Shown here piece after piece: positions 26,943-35,897 of a stretch of 64,000 nt of DNA (its first letter is position 1; the number at the start of each line of letters is the position of its first letter). The stretch is from Undibacterium umbellatum. Its GTDB lineage: Bacteria; Pseudomonadota; Gammaproteobacteria; Burkholderiales; Burkholderiaceae_D. The notes beneath the pieces are model-generated. The model was not told the origin of the DNA. It ran no database searches and saw only the letters and a program-made list of their open reading frames with translations. The position numbers and the translations under genes were made by a program. The stretch is taken from contig NZ_JACOFX010000006.1 of the NCBI RefSeq assembly GCF_014284125.1, positions 62,001 to 126,000 of the forward strand, written 5' to 3'.

Positions 26943-27743
26943 GTGGCAATCGGTCTGATTATCGTAGGCGATGAAATTTTATCCGGCAAACGCGAAGACA
27001 AGCATATGTCCAAAATCATCGCCTTGCTGAAAGCGCGTGGCATGCAGCTCGACTGGGTTGAATACATAGGTGACAACCGCGAGCGTATTACATCGACCTT
27101 GATGCGTAGCTTTGCCAGCGGTGATATCGTCTTTTCCACTGGCGGCATAGGCGCGACGCCGGATGACCATACGCGCCAATGCGCGGCAGCAGCACTGGAT
27201 GTGCCAATAGTCCTGCATCCTGAAGCCAAGCTCCTGATACAGGAGCGCATCATGGATATCGCCAAAGAAAAAGGCGAAGTCGCAGATCTGACTACGCCTG
27301 ACCATCAGCACCGTTTGAAAATGGGGGAGTTCCCGCTTGGGGCTGACATTATCCCCAATCCTTTCAACAAGATCGCTGGTTTCTCAATACGCAATCACTT
27401 TTTCGTCCCTGGTTTTCCGGTCATGGCCTGGCCCATGCTGGAATGGGTGCTGGATACACATTTCACTCATTTGTTCCATCAACATGCGCAGTTTGAACAA
27501 TCGGTGCTGGTGTATGAAATTGCCGAATCCATCGTCACACCTTTGATGGAGCAACTGGAAGCAGACTTTCCGCTGATCAAAGTCTTCAGTCTACCCAGCG
27601 TCGGCAGTGCAACTGAACGCAGGCATATAGAACTTGGTGTCAAGGGTGATGAGCAGCAAGTGCCCGTTGCCTATGAAAAAATGCTGGAGGGCTTGCAGCA
27701 ACTGAAGGCGGAATATATTCCAACGCCTGCCAAAATCAGTTAA
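26943..27743 (+). CDS. CinA N-domain / molybdopterin-binding-like protein
   Basis: 266 residues from GTG 26943, placed after AAGGAGA. The MoCF-like fold is seen in AIGLIIVGDEILSGKREDKH, DIVFSTGGIGATPDDHT and FFVPGFPVMAWPML. The C-terminal nicotinamide-nucleotide amidohydrolase domain of full CinA is absent, so it corresponds to the stand-alone competence/damage-inducible protein A N-domain, which in some cases has ADP-ribose pyrophosphatase activity. It is co-transcribed with EI24 (11-base gap) and the TAXI protein (2-base gap). Function is uncertain. Confidence 0.82.
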   Translation: MAIGLIIVGDEILSGKREDKHMSKIIALLKARGMQLDWVEYIGDNRERITSTLMRSFASGDIVFSTGGIGATPDDHTRQCAAAALDVPIVLHPEAKLLIQERIMDIAKEKGEVADLTTPDHQHRLKMGEFPLGADIIPNPFNKIAGFSIRNHFFVPGFPVMAWPMLEWVLDTHFTHLFHQHAQFEQSVLVYEIAESIVTPLMEQLEADFPLIKVFSLPSVGSATERRHIELGVKGDEQQVPVAYEKMLEGLQQLKAEYIPTPAKIS

Positions 27744-27745
27744 AA

Positions 27746-29092
27746 ATGCAAAAAATTAAATTCACCCTCTTTAATTTGCGTGATTTGCTGGTCGCATTTG
27801 GCCCGGTCACGCTGATGGTGGTGATAGTTTGCGGCGCAGGGTATTGGCTGGTTGATCCGGCACCACCCCGTGTAATTGATATATCCAGCGGACAGGAAAA
27901 TGGTTCTTATGAACGTTTTGCCAAACGCTATGCACAAGAACTGCAAAAGAACCAGATCACCTTGCGCCAGCAAATCTCGCAAGGCTCGGAAGAGAACCTG
28001 AGTCGTATCAGCGACCCTGATTCTGAAATTGAAGTGGGGTTCGTGCGCAGCGGCTCTACCGATGAAGCACAGGCGCATGAGCGCGGCCTGATTTCACTGG
28101 GTAGCTTGTTCTATGAACCGATCTGGGTGTTTTACCGCAGCCCCAAAGAAATAACGACCATCAGCCAGTTCAAAGGCAAGGTTGTGAATGTGGGGCCAGA
28201 TGGTAACGGTGTCGCCAAACTCTTCAGCCAGATTTTGAGTGTCAACAGCATGTCGGAAGAAGACGTGAAGATACAAAAACTGGCTGACACGCCAGGCACG
28301 GTGGCTTTATTGGACGGCAAGGTCGATGTACTGATCTTCAACTCGGCCAGCGATTCACCTCTGGTACAAATGCTATTGCAAACACCTGGCATACGCCTGT
28401 TTGATTTCGTCCAGGCAGAAGCGTATACAAGGCGCTTCCCGTTTTTATCGCATGTCGTGCTGCCACGTGGCATTGTCGATATAGGCAAGGATATACCCGC
28501 CCATGATTATCATTTGATAGCACCAACCGCCACCCTGGTTGCCCACGAAAGCCTGCATCCTGCATTGATGGGTTTGCTGCTGCAAGCGGCGCGCAGGATA
28601 CATAGCAGTGCCGACTGGTTTAGCCGCCAGGGTGAATTTCCATCTGATAAGTATACCGAAATACCGGTAGCACATGAAGCGGAGAAGTTTTATAAAAATG
28701 GTCCGCCCATGTTGCAGCGTTACCTGAGCTTCTGGATCGCCAATTTCATTGAACGCATGTGGGTAGTCATCGTCGCGCTTGGTGCCTTGTTCTTGCCGCT
28801 CTCGAAGATCATTCCTCCCTTGTATGTCTGGCGCATACGTTCACGCATTTACCGCTGGTATGGCCAGTTGCGCATGGTAGAGCAGGCAATAGAAGATGTT
28901 ACCGCGGCCGACAGGCAAAGTGTTGCACAGGATCAGTTACGCCATCTTGATGAGTTAGAAGAAAAAGTGAATCGCATCACCATACCTCTTTCTTACGCTG
29001 AAGAGTTATACGGTTTGCGCAGCCATATTCACTTTGTGCGGTCACGGGTGCAGACTATGCTGACTGCGGCTTTGGAGCGGGCAGCAACGTAA
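27746..29092 (+). CDS. membrane-tethered TAXI-family TRAP solute-binding protein
   Basis: 448 residues. An N-terminal helix (FGPVTLMVVIVCGAGYWLV) precedes a periplasmic TAXI domain: IDISSGQENGSYERFAKRYA, VGFVRSGSTDE, FKGKVVNVGPDGNGVAKLF, GKVDVLIFN. After about residue 335 a second helix (MWVVIVALGALFLPL) leads to a cytoplasmic coiled-coil-like tail of about 90 residues (DQLRHLDELEEKVNRI). Ordinary TAXI proteins are soluble and end after the binding domain. No TRAP permease is adjacent. The bipartite build suggests a sensor or tethered adaptor rather than a transporter partner. Confidence 0.82.
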   Translation: MQKIKFTLFNLRDLLVAFGPVTLMVVIVCGAGYWLVDPAPPRVIDISSGQENGSYERFAKRYAQELQKNQITLRQQISQGSEENLSRISDPDSEIEVGFVRSGSTDEAQAHERGLISLGSLFYEPIWVFYRSPKEITTISQFKGKVVNVGPDGNGVAKLFSQILSVNSMSEEDVKIQKLADTPGTVALLDGKVDVLIFNSASDSPLVQMLLQTPGIRLFDFVQAEAYTRRFPFLSHVVLPRGIVDIGKDIPAHDYHLIAPTATLVAHESLHPALMGLLLQAARRIHSSADWFSRQGEFPSDKYTEIPVAHEAEKFYKNGPPMLQRYLSFWIANFIERMWVVIVALGALFLPLSKIIPPLYVWRIRSRIYRWYGQLRMVEQAIEDVTAADRQSVAQDQLRHLDELEEKVNRITIPLSYAEELYGLRSHIHFVRSRVQTMLTAALERAAT

Positions 29093-29248
29093 TGGATCGA
29101 CATTATTGCTGGCGCGCTGCAGTTTAAGAGACCCATTTTCCCATGAATATGCAGTCTGGTTGCCCCAGTTTGCAATTCGTCGTAAACAGTAAGGTCAGCA
29201 GTTTCTATGAGATAGAATATTTTACTCATTCTTTTGATTGGAAAAACC

Positions 29249-30541
29249 ATGCTGCGATATGCGATGCTATTCATTTTTCTTTTTCCAGGTTTGGGCGTTG
29301 CAGCAGATGAAGAGCACTGGCTAATCCAGCTGGACAGATGGGGAAACCGCTCTTATCAAAGCCTGACACTGACGACGCAGGGCACAAATATCAGCGGCAA
29401 GCTGGATGGTGATAATTTTGTTGGCAAACGAAATGCCAAAGGTATGGTGCTTACTGTGACCGACGCAGACAAGGCAAGCTACACATACACAGCAACCAGT
29501 AGTGCAAACGGGATGCAGGGTACAGCCGACTTCCCGGATACAAATAATCCAAAGGCCAGAGCCTCGCACACATTCACTGCACGCAGGTTACCTGATCGTC
29601 CTGCCGGACCTGCACGACAATACGATTTCCAGCCCACAGATTATTCCAATGAATTCAGTCCACACCGCTCGCCCGTGCTGACTATCTGGCCTGGTGACAC
29701 GGTGAAGACCAAGACCATAGATTCTGGTGGTGTCGATGAACATGGTGTTACCAAAGCCTTGTATGGCAATCCGCAAACCGGGCCGTTTTTTATCAGCACT
29801 GCTGAACCGGGTGACACACTGGTCATACATTTGAAACGCTTGCGGCTGAACCGTGACTATGCGGACAGCCTGGACAGTATCGTCGGCAGGGCGATGGGGC
29901 CAGCTTTGGCAGCCAAGGCAGAAAGTCTTGGTAAGTCCATACGCTGGAAGCTGGATAGAGAGCGCGGTTTGGCAAGTCCAGAAAAACCGTCAGAAGGATT
30001 GCGTAATTTGAGCTTACCAGTTCGCCCCATGCTGGGTGGACTGGCCGTTGCGCCGGGTAACGGTTCCCCGCCTGTATCTACAGGAGACACAGGGCGCTCT
30101 GGCGGCAACATGGATTTTAATGAGGTCATTGAAGGCAATACCGTCTACTTGACTGTGCAGCAACCCGGTGCCTTGCTCTATCTGGGAGATGCGCATGCCT
30201 TGCAGGGAGATGGCGAGACTAGTCAATATGGTTTGGAAACATCCATGGATGTTGAATTTACCGTGGATGTCATTAAAGGAAAATCTGTCAATGCACCGAG
30301 AGTGGAATCGCCAACGCAGATCATGGTGCTGGGGCAGGCTGGCTCGCTGGATGATGCCTTGCGTGCAGCAACCACCGGCATGGTGCAGTGGCTGCAACAG
30401 GATTACGGGCTCAGCCTGTCGGAGTGTGCCCAGATATTGGGGAGCGCAATTCGTTTCAGTGTTCCCAATCTGGCGGGGCGCAGCGTTGGCGTTGCAGCAA
30501 AGCTGGATAAGACTGTGCTGGTAAATCTGCTTCGTCGCTGA
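29249..30541 (+). CDS. exported acetamidase/formamidase family protein
   Basis: 430 residues from ATG 29249, with a signal peptide (MLRYAMLFIFLFPGLGVAA). Residues about 25-115 form a beta-rich extra domain, then an FmdA/AmdA domain: HRSPVLTIWPGDTVKTKTID, FFISTAEPGDTLVIHLKRLR, GNMDFNEVIEGNTVYL, LLYLGDAHALQGDGE, and VESPTQIMVLG. The family hydrolyses formamide or acetamide to ammonia and acid. Export and the added N-domain set this apart from cytosolic FmdA, and the true substrate may be another amide. It is a single gene, 156 bases after the TAXI gene. Confidence 0.88.
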   Translation: MLRYAMLFIFLFPGLGVAADEEHWLIQLDRWGNRSYQSLTLTTQGTNISGKLDGDNFVGKRNAKGMVLTVTDADKASYTYTATSSANGMQGTADFPDTNNPKARASHTFTARRLPDRPAGPARQYDFQPTDYSNEFSPHRSPVLTIWPGDTVKTKTIDSGGVDEHGVTKALYGNPQTGPFFISTAEPGDTLVIHLKRLRLNRDYADSLDSIVGRAMGPALAAKAESLGKSIRWKLDRERGLASPEKPSEGLRNLSLPVRPMLGGLAVAPGNGSPPVSTGDTGRSGGNMDFNEVIEGNTVYLTVQQPGALLYLGDAHALQGDGETSQYGLETSMDVEFTVDVIKGKSVNAPRVESPTQIMVLGQAGSLDDALRAATTGMVQWLQQDYGLSLSECAQILGSAIRFSVPNLAGRSVGVAAKLDKTVLVNLLRR

Positions 30542-30562
30542 GGTATGCTTTACTGAATATCT

Positions 30563-30595
30563 CTTCTGCTTTCACTGATAAGCAGAAGGGGTCTT
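30563..30595. terminator. hairpin between convergent acetamidase and hydrolase genes
   Basis: Perfect 9-bp stem CTTCTGCTT / AAGCAGAAG with an eight-base loop, 22 bases after the acetamidase stop and before the minus-strand hydrolase stop; followed by GGGGTCTTGTATTTT. A likely terminator. Confidence 0.65.
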
Positions 30596-30619
30596 GTATT
30601 TTAAACTTCCTGCCTCTTG

Positions 30620-31495
30620 CTATGATAGCCAGTTCTCCAGCAATGGCCACAGAACCTGATTATTTCGCTTGAAAAAGCCGAAATGGCCTATGCTTCTTAA
30701 TCCATGTTCGGCGGGCTGGATTTCTTTGTGGAATTTTTGCGCAAGTGGAAAATGATCCAGTAAATCTGCCACAGTCCCTGGTGGAGAAAACCCATGGTCG
30801 TCGGCAAAAGAAAGGGAAAAAATCTTGCCACTATAATTTTTATAGCCATCAGTATCGATTTCCTTATCAGAGAAAAGATAGTCATCGGCCAGGCTCCAGT
30901 TGCGCCAATCCCAGGCTATTCCTCTGGGCAAGTCATGTCCTATACCTGCCTTGCCGGGGAAATAACCCAGGCTATGCAACAGCAATGGTGCAGCCAGACG
31001 CCAGGCGAATAGTAGGCGTGGCCATTGCGCCTTGGGATAAAGACGCCAGTTGCAAGTACCTGAGGCTAGCAGAATTAGCCTTGGTACATTTTGCAGGGAG
31101 GGAGCCAGAGCAGCCAGGTGGCCACCTGAACTATGCCCCAGTACAGTCACCTGTTCCCACGGGATATCGAATGTGCTGACTGTGCAGCGCAAGACGGCAT
31201 CCATATCCAGCCTGCCCCAGTCACGCATGCGTGCAGTTTCCAGTCTTGCATGGCAGGTTTGCGAGGCACCTATGCCGCGTGCATCCCAGGTCAATACATC
31301 ATAGCCTCTTTGCGACAGGTGTTCGGCCAGATGACGGTAATAAGACTGCAGTACGCCGGTGGCTGAATTGATCACAATAACACCGCGTCGTTCTGCCGCC
31401 TGGTGTGGGAAAAGGGTGCTGGCAAGTTGTCTGCCGTCCGCACAAATGATATTCATCATAGGTAAATGGACCTGGTAAGGTGAAATTGCATGCAT
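30620..31495 (-). CDS. alpha/beta hydrolase family protein
   Basis: 291 residues. An alpha/beta hydrolase with oxyanion region VIVINSATGVLQSYYRHLAE, strand YDVLTWDARGIG, nucleophile elbow VLGHSSGGHL, the acid in SFADDHGFSPP, and the histidine in SIGHFGFF. It is a predicted soluble esterase-like enzyme of unknown substrate. It lies divergent from a MerR regulator (65 bases apart), and a MerR-type promoter with a long spacer reads toward it, so it is the probable regulated target. Confidence 0.85.
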   Translation of the reverse strand: MHAISPYQVHLPMMNIICADGRQLASTLFPHQAAERRGVIVINSATGVLQSYYRHLAEHLSQRGYDVLTWDARGIGASQTCHARLETARMRDWGRLDMDAVLRCTVSTFDIPWEQVTVLGHSSGGHLAALAPSLQNVPRLILLASGTCNWRLYPKAQWPRLLFAWRLAAPLLLHSLGYFPGKAGIGHDLPRGIAWDWRNWSLADDYLFSDKEIDTDGYKNYSGKIFSLSFADDHGFSPPGTVADLLDHFPLAQKFHKEIQPAEHGLRSIGHFGFFKRNNQVLWPLLENWLS

Positions 31496-31521
31496 TATCT
31501 GAAGCGTAAAATACTTACAAA

Positions 31522-31555
31522 CTATGGTAATCTATTGACTTAACTCCACAGTCAA
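31522..31555 (-). promoter_or_regulatory. MerR-type promoter/operator for the alpha/beta hydrolase gene
   Basis: On the complement, -35 TTGACT (31555-31550) and -10-like TACCAT are separated by about 20 bases, the stretched spacing typical of MerR-activated promoters. The dyad TTGACT / AGTCAA (31535-31555) spans the spacer, and the -10 leaves a short leader before ATG 31495. On the plus strand the dyad ends 5 bases before the merR start, so the regulator may also repress itself. Confidence 0.6.
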
Positions 31556-31560
31556 GCACT

Positions 31561-32013
31561 ATGCGTATTTCTGAACTGGAAAGATTATCCGGACTGAGCC
31601 GCGACACCATACGTTACTATGAACGCATAGGTTTGCTGGCATCTCCACCACGCTCCGATAATGGTTACCGCAGCTATGAACCCCATACTGTGGACATCCT
31701 TAAATTCATCAAGATGGCGCAGCAGATAGGTTTTTCACTTGATCAAATGCGTGAGGCTTTGCCCCATTTAAGCCAGCCACCAGAGCGATGTGAAGAGTTG
31801 TTGGCTGCCATGCTCGAAAAGCGTCAAGAAATAATCCAGCGTATTGCTGATGAAAAGGCCAGGTTGGCGCTGCTGGATAAACTAATGCAAAGATTTCTCG
31901 GTGATCAGGACCTCATTGCCTATATTGATGAGAATGCATGTCCCTCGCTGCAGAATGCCGGGCAAGATATTTCTGCAATCTGTGAACTTATGAATACTTC
32001 AAAACTATGCTGA
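31561..32013 (+). CDS. MerR family transcriptional regulator
   Basis: 150 residues. The winged HTH is MRISELERLSGLSRDTIRYY, then ERIGLLASPPRSDNGYRSYE and the second wing to residue 70. A helical dimerisation coiled coil (LLAAMLEKRQEIIQRIADEK) follows. Two cysteines near the C-terminus (ENACPSLQNAG, and the final C) could serve in sensing, but the pattern is not that of a known metal or thiol sensor. It overlaps the SRPBCC gene by seven bases and is divergent from the hydrolase. Its inducer is unknown. Confidence 0.9.
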   Translation: MRISELERLSGLSRDTIRYYERIGLLASPPRSDNGYRSYEPHTVDILKFIKMAQQIGFSLDQMREALPHLSQPPERCEELLAAMLEKRQEIIQRIADEKARLALLDKLMQRFLGDQDLIAYIDENACPSLQNAGQDISAICELMNTSKLC

Positions 32014-32465
32014 TAAAACACGAATTTGAAGTCAGGGCCAGCGCCAAGTATCTGTTCGACCTGACTCAGGATTACACGCTCAGGACAGAATGGGATACCT
32101 TGACGACTGAAGCTTATTTGCTGAACGATGCCAAGGTGGCGGCGTTGGGTGTGCAGGCGCGCTGCATCGGTGGTAATGGCCTGGCGATGGATATAGAGTA
32201 CATGTCGTATAAGCCCAATGAGGTCGCCGCCGTCAAAATGGTCAACGGCCCCTATATTTTTGACCATTTTGCTGGCGGCTGGCAGTTCAAGGCTTTGTCT
32301 GATGAACTCACGCGCGTGCGCTTTTCCTATAACATCACCGCTAAGCCAAGATGGCTGTCATGGATTTTGACACCCATACTGTGCTTCAAATTCAAGCGTG
32401 AAACAGAAAAGCGTATCGTCGCGCTGACCTCATATGTAGAGAGGCAATTTGTTGTCTCTCCTTGA
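32007..32465 (+). CDS. SRPBCC (START-like) family protein
   Basis: 152 residues. The helix-grip fold opens HEFEVRASAKYLFDLTQDYT, then RTEWDTLTTEAYL, the middle GGWQFKALSDELTRVRFSYN, and the closing long helix (FKRETEKRIVALTSYVERQF). SRPBCC proteins bind hydrophobic ligands or act as cyclases. Its start overlaps the merR stop, so it is co-expressed with the regulator and probably linked to the substrate of the divergent hydrolase. The ligand is unknown. Confidence 0.82.
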   Translation: MLIKHEFEVRASAKYLFDLTQDYTLRTEWDTLTTEAYLLNDAKVAALGVQARCIGGNGLAMDIEYMSYKPNEVAAVKMVNGPYIFDHFAGGWQFKALSDELTRVRFSYNITAKPRWLSWILTPILCFKFKRETEKRIVALTSYVERQFVVSP

Positions 32466-32472
32466 TGCTTGA

Positions 32473-32493
32473 GCACTTTTGGCCTCAAAGTGC
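32473..32493. terminator. hairpin overlapping the serine hydrolase stop
   Basis: Perfect 7-bp stem GCACTTT / AAAGTGC with a seven-base loop between the convergent SRPBCC and serine hydrolase genes; it overlaps the last codon of the latter. A possible bidirectional terminator. Confidence 0.45.
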
Positions 32494-33585
32494 ATTCATA
32501 AAAGCTTTGCGTATCTGACGACCGCATTTGACTGATGCTCCGTAAGCACCTATTTCCTTGTCGTGTCGCGACAGGATGCCATAATATTTTTTGTCGGCAG
32601 AAATCCAAGGGTAAAAACCCCATTTTCCGGGGCTGGAATAAGCGTCAATACTACCGTTCCCTTTTTCAGATTCTACCCAATGGTTATAAGAGTAAGTCCA
32701 GGGTTCGTTCAATAACAGTATTGGGGAATACACGACTTTACCAGGGCAGGCAGAAGGCAGAGCGCAGACTGCCTGGTCGCCAAGATAGCGACCAATTTCC
32801 AAATCCTGCTTCATGATCTTCTTCAAGAACAGCGCATAGTCTGTCGCCGTGCCCATCATGCCGCCTGCCATTAATGGATCTAGCGCAGCCATGTGGAAAC
32901 CCGTGCTCAGGCCTATGGTGTTTTGATATTCGGCATCAAGCTGGGCTGCTGTGAAGTTGCCCAGTCCTAAGTCCACATTGGCAAGTTTTTGATCATGGCC
33001 GCTGTCATAGTCAAATTTATTGACGGTATCTGGATTGGCCTGACCGGTCTTGCCATTCATGCCCGCGATATAACAGGCAGTTACATTCTGTTTGCCTATA
33101 CAGGCGTCCTCATTGAAGCCAGTGTAGCCGGACATGAAGCGCAAACCGTCTTTTAAAGCACTAATGCCGCGTACCTGGTCTATACCCTTCTTTTCCAGCA
33201 CATAAGCACCAAATATCCATTTCGATGCTGAGGCAATATTGAAATAGCTGCTTGAATTGACGCTACCAGTACCTTGCGAGCTGTACACTATCGGCGCGTT
33301 ATCACTGGCATTGCCAATTTCCCAGTAAAAATCGCCGAGCTTGTCTGTAGTACACATGGGGTCTGTATTTGCCGCATTTTTTGCCGCTACGGTGGCTGCT
33401 GCAAGGCGGTTGTTGTTGACCCCAGAGTTTGTGCTGTTTGTGTTGTTTGTGGTCGTCGCGCTGCTATTGCTGGCAACAGGTGGCGCGGCGTCAGATGGGC
33501 TGCCAGAACCGCCACCGCAGGCGCTGACTATGCAGCCGATAGCTGCAATAGTGACAACTGTGTGTGTTCGTGAAGAGTAAGGCAT
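32485..33585 (-). CDS. serine hydrolase lipoprotein (beta-lactamase/esterase-like fold)
   Basis: 366 residues from ATG 33585. The lipobox is IVSAC (C23), followed by a low-complexity Ser/Asn/Thr-rich linker of about 45 residues (NSSATTTNNTNSTNSG). The serine S-x-x-K site of class C-like hydrolases is FNIASASKWIFGAYV. A tyrosine-box candidate lies at KFDYDSGHD, and late FYPWISADKKYYGIL forms the terminal strand. Many Cys pairs suggest disulfides. It is an exported or outer-membrane-anchored esterase or peptidase, substrate unknown. It is divergent from the two-component system at 33756. Confidence 0.7.
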   Translation of the reverse strand: MPYSSRTHTVVTIAAIGCIVSACGGGSGSPSDAAPPVASNSSATTTNNTNSTNSGVNNNRLAAATVAAKNAANTDPMCTTDKLGDFYWEIGNASDNAPIVYSSQGTGSVNSSSYFNIASASKWIFGAYVLEKKGIDQVRGISALKDGLRFMSGYTGFNEDACIGKQNVTACYIAGMNGKTGQANPDTVNKFDYDSGHDQKLANVDLGLGNFTAAQLDAEYQNTIGLSTGFHMAALDPLMAGGMMGTATDYALFLKKIMKQDLEIGRYLGDQAVCALPSACPGKVVYSPILLLNEPWTYSYNHWVESEKGNGSIDAYSSPGKWGFYPWISADKKYYGILSRHDKEIGAYGASVKCGRQIRKAFMNAL

Positions 33586-33755
33586 GTGATCTCCATTGTA
33601 GGGACAGATGATGTGAAGACTTGCAATAGACACCAAGAGGAGGCAAGCCAGCTGTCAGAAACTGTAAACATGAATTCTGTAATTTTGATGGAAGGAGTTT
33701 TACTTGTCGGCTGTATGGCAAAATGAAGACATATTCTTTGTTACGACTTGTTTCA

Positions 33756-34448
33756 ATGCCCATGAACTCAGTAATTTCAGTTCTCTTAGTTGAAGATGAT
33801 CCCATGATTGCCCGCACTTTAAGTATGGGTTTGCGCTATGAGGGTTTTGCGCTTAGTCATGCGGACAGCGTCGCAGCCGCGTTGGGAGTACTGACGCTAC
33901 AGACCTTTGAACTGATCTTGCTCGACGTCGGCTTGCCTGATGGAGATGGCATCAACCTGTGCCGACAATTGCGTGCACTCCAAACTGTAACGCCAATTTT
34001 GATGCTGTCAGCCAGAACAGATGAAAGTGCAGTTGTGGCTAGTATAGAAGGTGGTGCCGACGATTACATACGCAAACCTTGTGGCTTGCGTGAAATGAGT
34101 GCGCGCATGCGTCGTCTAGTGGGACGGGTGCCTGCAGACAATCAAAACCTGAATGTGATCGGTTTTGGTGATATTCATATGGATGTTGAGCGTCGTAATG
34201 CAAGTATTGCCGGAACTGCTCTGCAATTGGGCAAGAAGGAATATGAAGTGCTGATGTTGCTGGTAAAAGCCAATGGAGCCGCCATCACCAGGGAACAGAT
34301 ACTGAATCAGTTTGAGGGCACCCATCTTATATACGACCGCACCATAGACTCACATTTGAGCCATTTGCGTCGCAAATTAAAGGACGCTGGCGCGACTGAG
34401 CGTATTGTCGCCATTTATGGCGTTGGTTACAAACTGGAGCATGCATGA
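33756..34448 (+). CDS. OmpR-family response regulator
   Basis: About 230 residues from ATG 33756; 33723 and 33762 are also in frame. The receiver domain has the acidic pair in VLLVEDDP, the phospho-acceptor D57 in LILLDVGLPDGDG, and the late Lys in DDYIRKPCG. The C-terminal winged helix carries LGKKEYEVLMLLVKANG and the recognition helix TIDSHLSHLRRKLKD. It overlaps the kinase gene (ATGA), forming a two-component system. The only close unlinked candidate target is the divergent serine hydrolase lipoprotein 170 bases away. Confidence 0.92.
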   Translation: MPMNSVISVLLVEDDPMIARTLSMGLRYEGFALSHADSVAAALGVLTLQTFELILLDVGLPDGDGINLCRQLRALQTVTPILMLSARTDESAVVASIEGGADDYIRKPCGLREMSARMRRLVGRVPADNQNLNVIGFGDIHMDVERRNASIAGTALQLGKKEYEVLMLLVKANGAAITREQILNQFEGTHLIYDRTIDSHLSHLRRKLKDAGATERIVAIYGVGYKLEHA

Positions 34449-35872
34449 GTCGTTCACTATGGTTGCGTTTTTTTGCGATCAGCATATTTTTTGCTCTGCT
34501 GCTAAGTTTGTTTTATCTCTGGATGATCAGGGAGGTGACCACGCGCCCCGGCGACGAAGTACAGCGCAGCATGTATCTGTTTATCGCCCGCATCGTCGAA
34601 GAGCATGATTATGCTGAAGGCCTGCGCCGAGTCCAGGCTTATCGCAGTGAGTCACCGGCTATCCCACTGAAAATGTGGATAGTGAATTCAGACAATAAAA
34701 TCCTTGCCAGCAACCCAGTCGATGCACCGCCGCCAGCCGCACTCTTGCAACGTATCAAACCTGGAGTGATTCATGAGGTAGTGGCGCGCGGACGTTTTTT
34801 TTCCGGGAGTGCAGCGACTGCTATAGTACGTCTGCAGGCAGATGAGCCACGTTATTTGCTGATACACAATCCAGGCACGGCAGCCCGTGGCGCATTTTTT
34901 ACCATGGCGACGCTGTTTGTTGTGACGCTGGTGACCGCAATTTTGCTGGGCTTGCTATTGCTTGCACTGTATTTGCGTGGGCGTTCTGCCGAAGCGAGAG
35001 ACGTTATTAAAAGTATGGAAGCTGGTAACCTGGGGGCGCGTTTTACTTCCGGCAGGCTGGATGCCATCGGCGGACTGATGCAACATTTCAATGCAATGGC
35101 CGATGAAATACAGCGACTGGTCATGCAATTACAAGCGATAGAAAAAACGCGACGTGAACTTTTGCAAGAACTGGGTCATGATCTGCGCACACCTTTGACC
35201 AGTTTGCGGACTGCGATTGATACTTTGTCTGCCCACGGCGAAGCCATGGAAATGCAAGAGCGCGAAGAGTTTTTTACTGTCGTCAGCTGTGAGCTTGATT
35301 ATTTCACCAGGTTGATCGATGACTTGTTTTTTATTGCGAATATTGATGAGCCTCGTTATCGCAATCAGGCCACCAGCGTGGACCTATGTGATTTGTTGAA
35401 AATAGAAACCGATCATGCCGATCATCTGCAGCAGCAAGCAGATCAAGCCATTGAATTTGCGCTGCAGATAGATGCAACTTGTGATCAGGGTGGCGAGCCG
35501 GGAGGGAGTATCACTGGCGACACTTATCTCATGTCCAGGCTTTTGCGGAATGTGTTTGATAACGCTGCCAGATATGCACATAGCAAGGTGCGCATACGAC
35601 TCTCAGTTATTGCTGATGCGCTGGAATTGATTATTGAGGATGATGGCCCTGGCCTGTCAGCAGATGCCATGTTTCGCTTTGGGCAAAGGCGTGACACACG
35701 GCTGTTATTTTCGGGTTTGCCAAGCAAGCAGGCCGAAATTTCACTGGGCCTTGGATCAGTTATCATCAAGGCGATAGTCGAACTGCACGGTGGTCATTAC
35801 GATATTGGTAATGGAGAGACGCATAGCGAATATCCCGGCGCACGCCTCAGCTTGATTTTCCCCAGGCGATGA
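34445..35872 (+). CDS. sensor histidine kinase
   Basis: 475 residues. Two membrane helices (8-28 and about 152-178) bracket a periplasmic sensor of about 120 residues. HAMP follows, then HisKA with the phosphorylated H245 in LQELGHDLRTPLTSLRT. The ATPase domain has the N-box RLLRNVFDNAARYA, G1 IIEDDGPGLS, and G2 SLGLGSVIIKAIVELHGG. It is the partner of the overlapping response regulator. The periplasmic domain has no recognisable ligand module. Confidence 0.92.
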   Translation: MSRSLWLRFFAISIFFALLLSLFYLWMIREVTTRPGDEVQRSMYLFIARIVEEHDYAEGLRRVQAYRSESPAIPLKMWIVNSDNKILASNPVDAPPPAALLQRIKPGVIHEVVARGRFFSGSAATAIVRLQADEPRYLLIHNPGTAARGAFFTMATLFVVTLVTAILLGLLLLALYLRGRSAEARDVIKSMEAGNLGARFTSGRLDAIGGLMQHFNAMADEIQRLVMQLQAIEKTRRELLQELGHDLRTPLTSLRTAIDTLSAHGEAMEMQEREEFFTVVSCELDYFTRLIDDLFFIANIDEPRYRNQATSVDLCDLLKIETDHADHLQQQADQAIEFALQIDATCDQGGEPGGSITGDTYLMSRLLRNVFDNAARYAHSKVRIRLSVIADALELIIEDDGPGLSADAMFRFGQRRDTRLLFSGLPSKQAEISLGLGSVIIKAIVELHGGHYDIGNGETHSEYPGARLSLIFPRR

Positions 35873-35897
35873 CCTCAAATGCACTGCCGCACAGATT

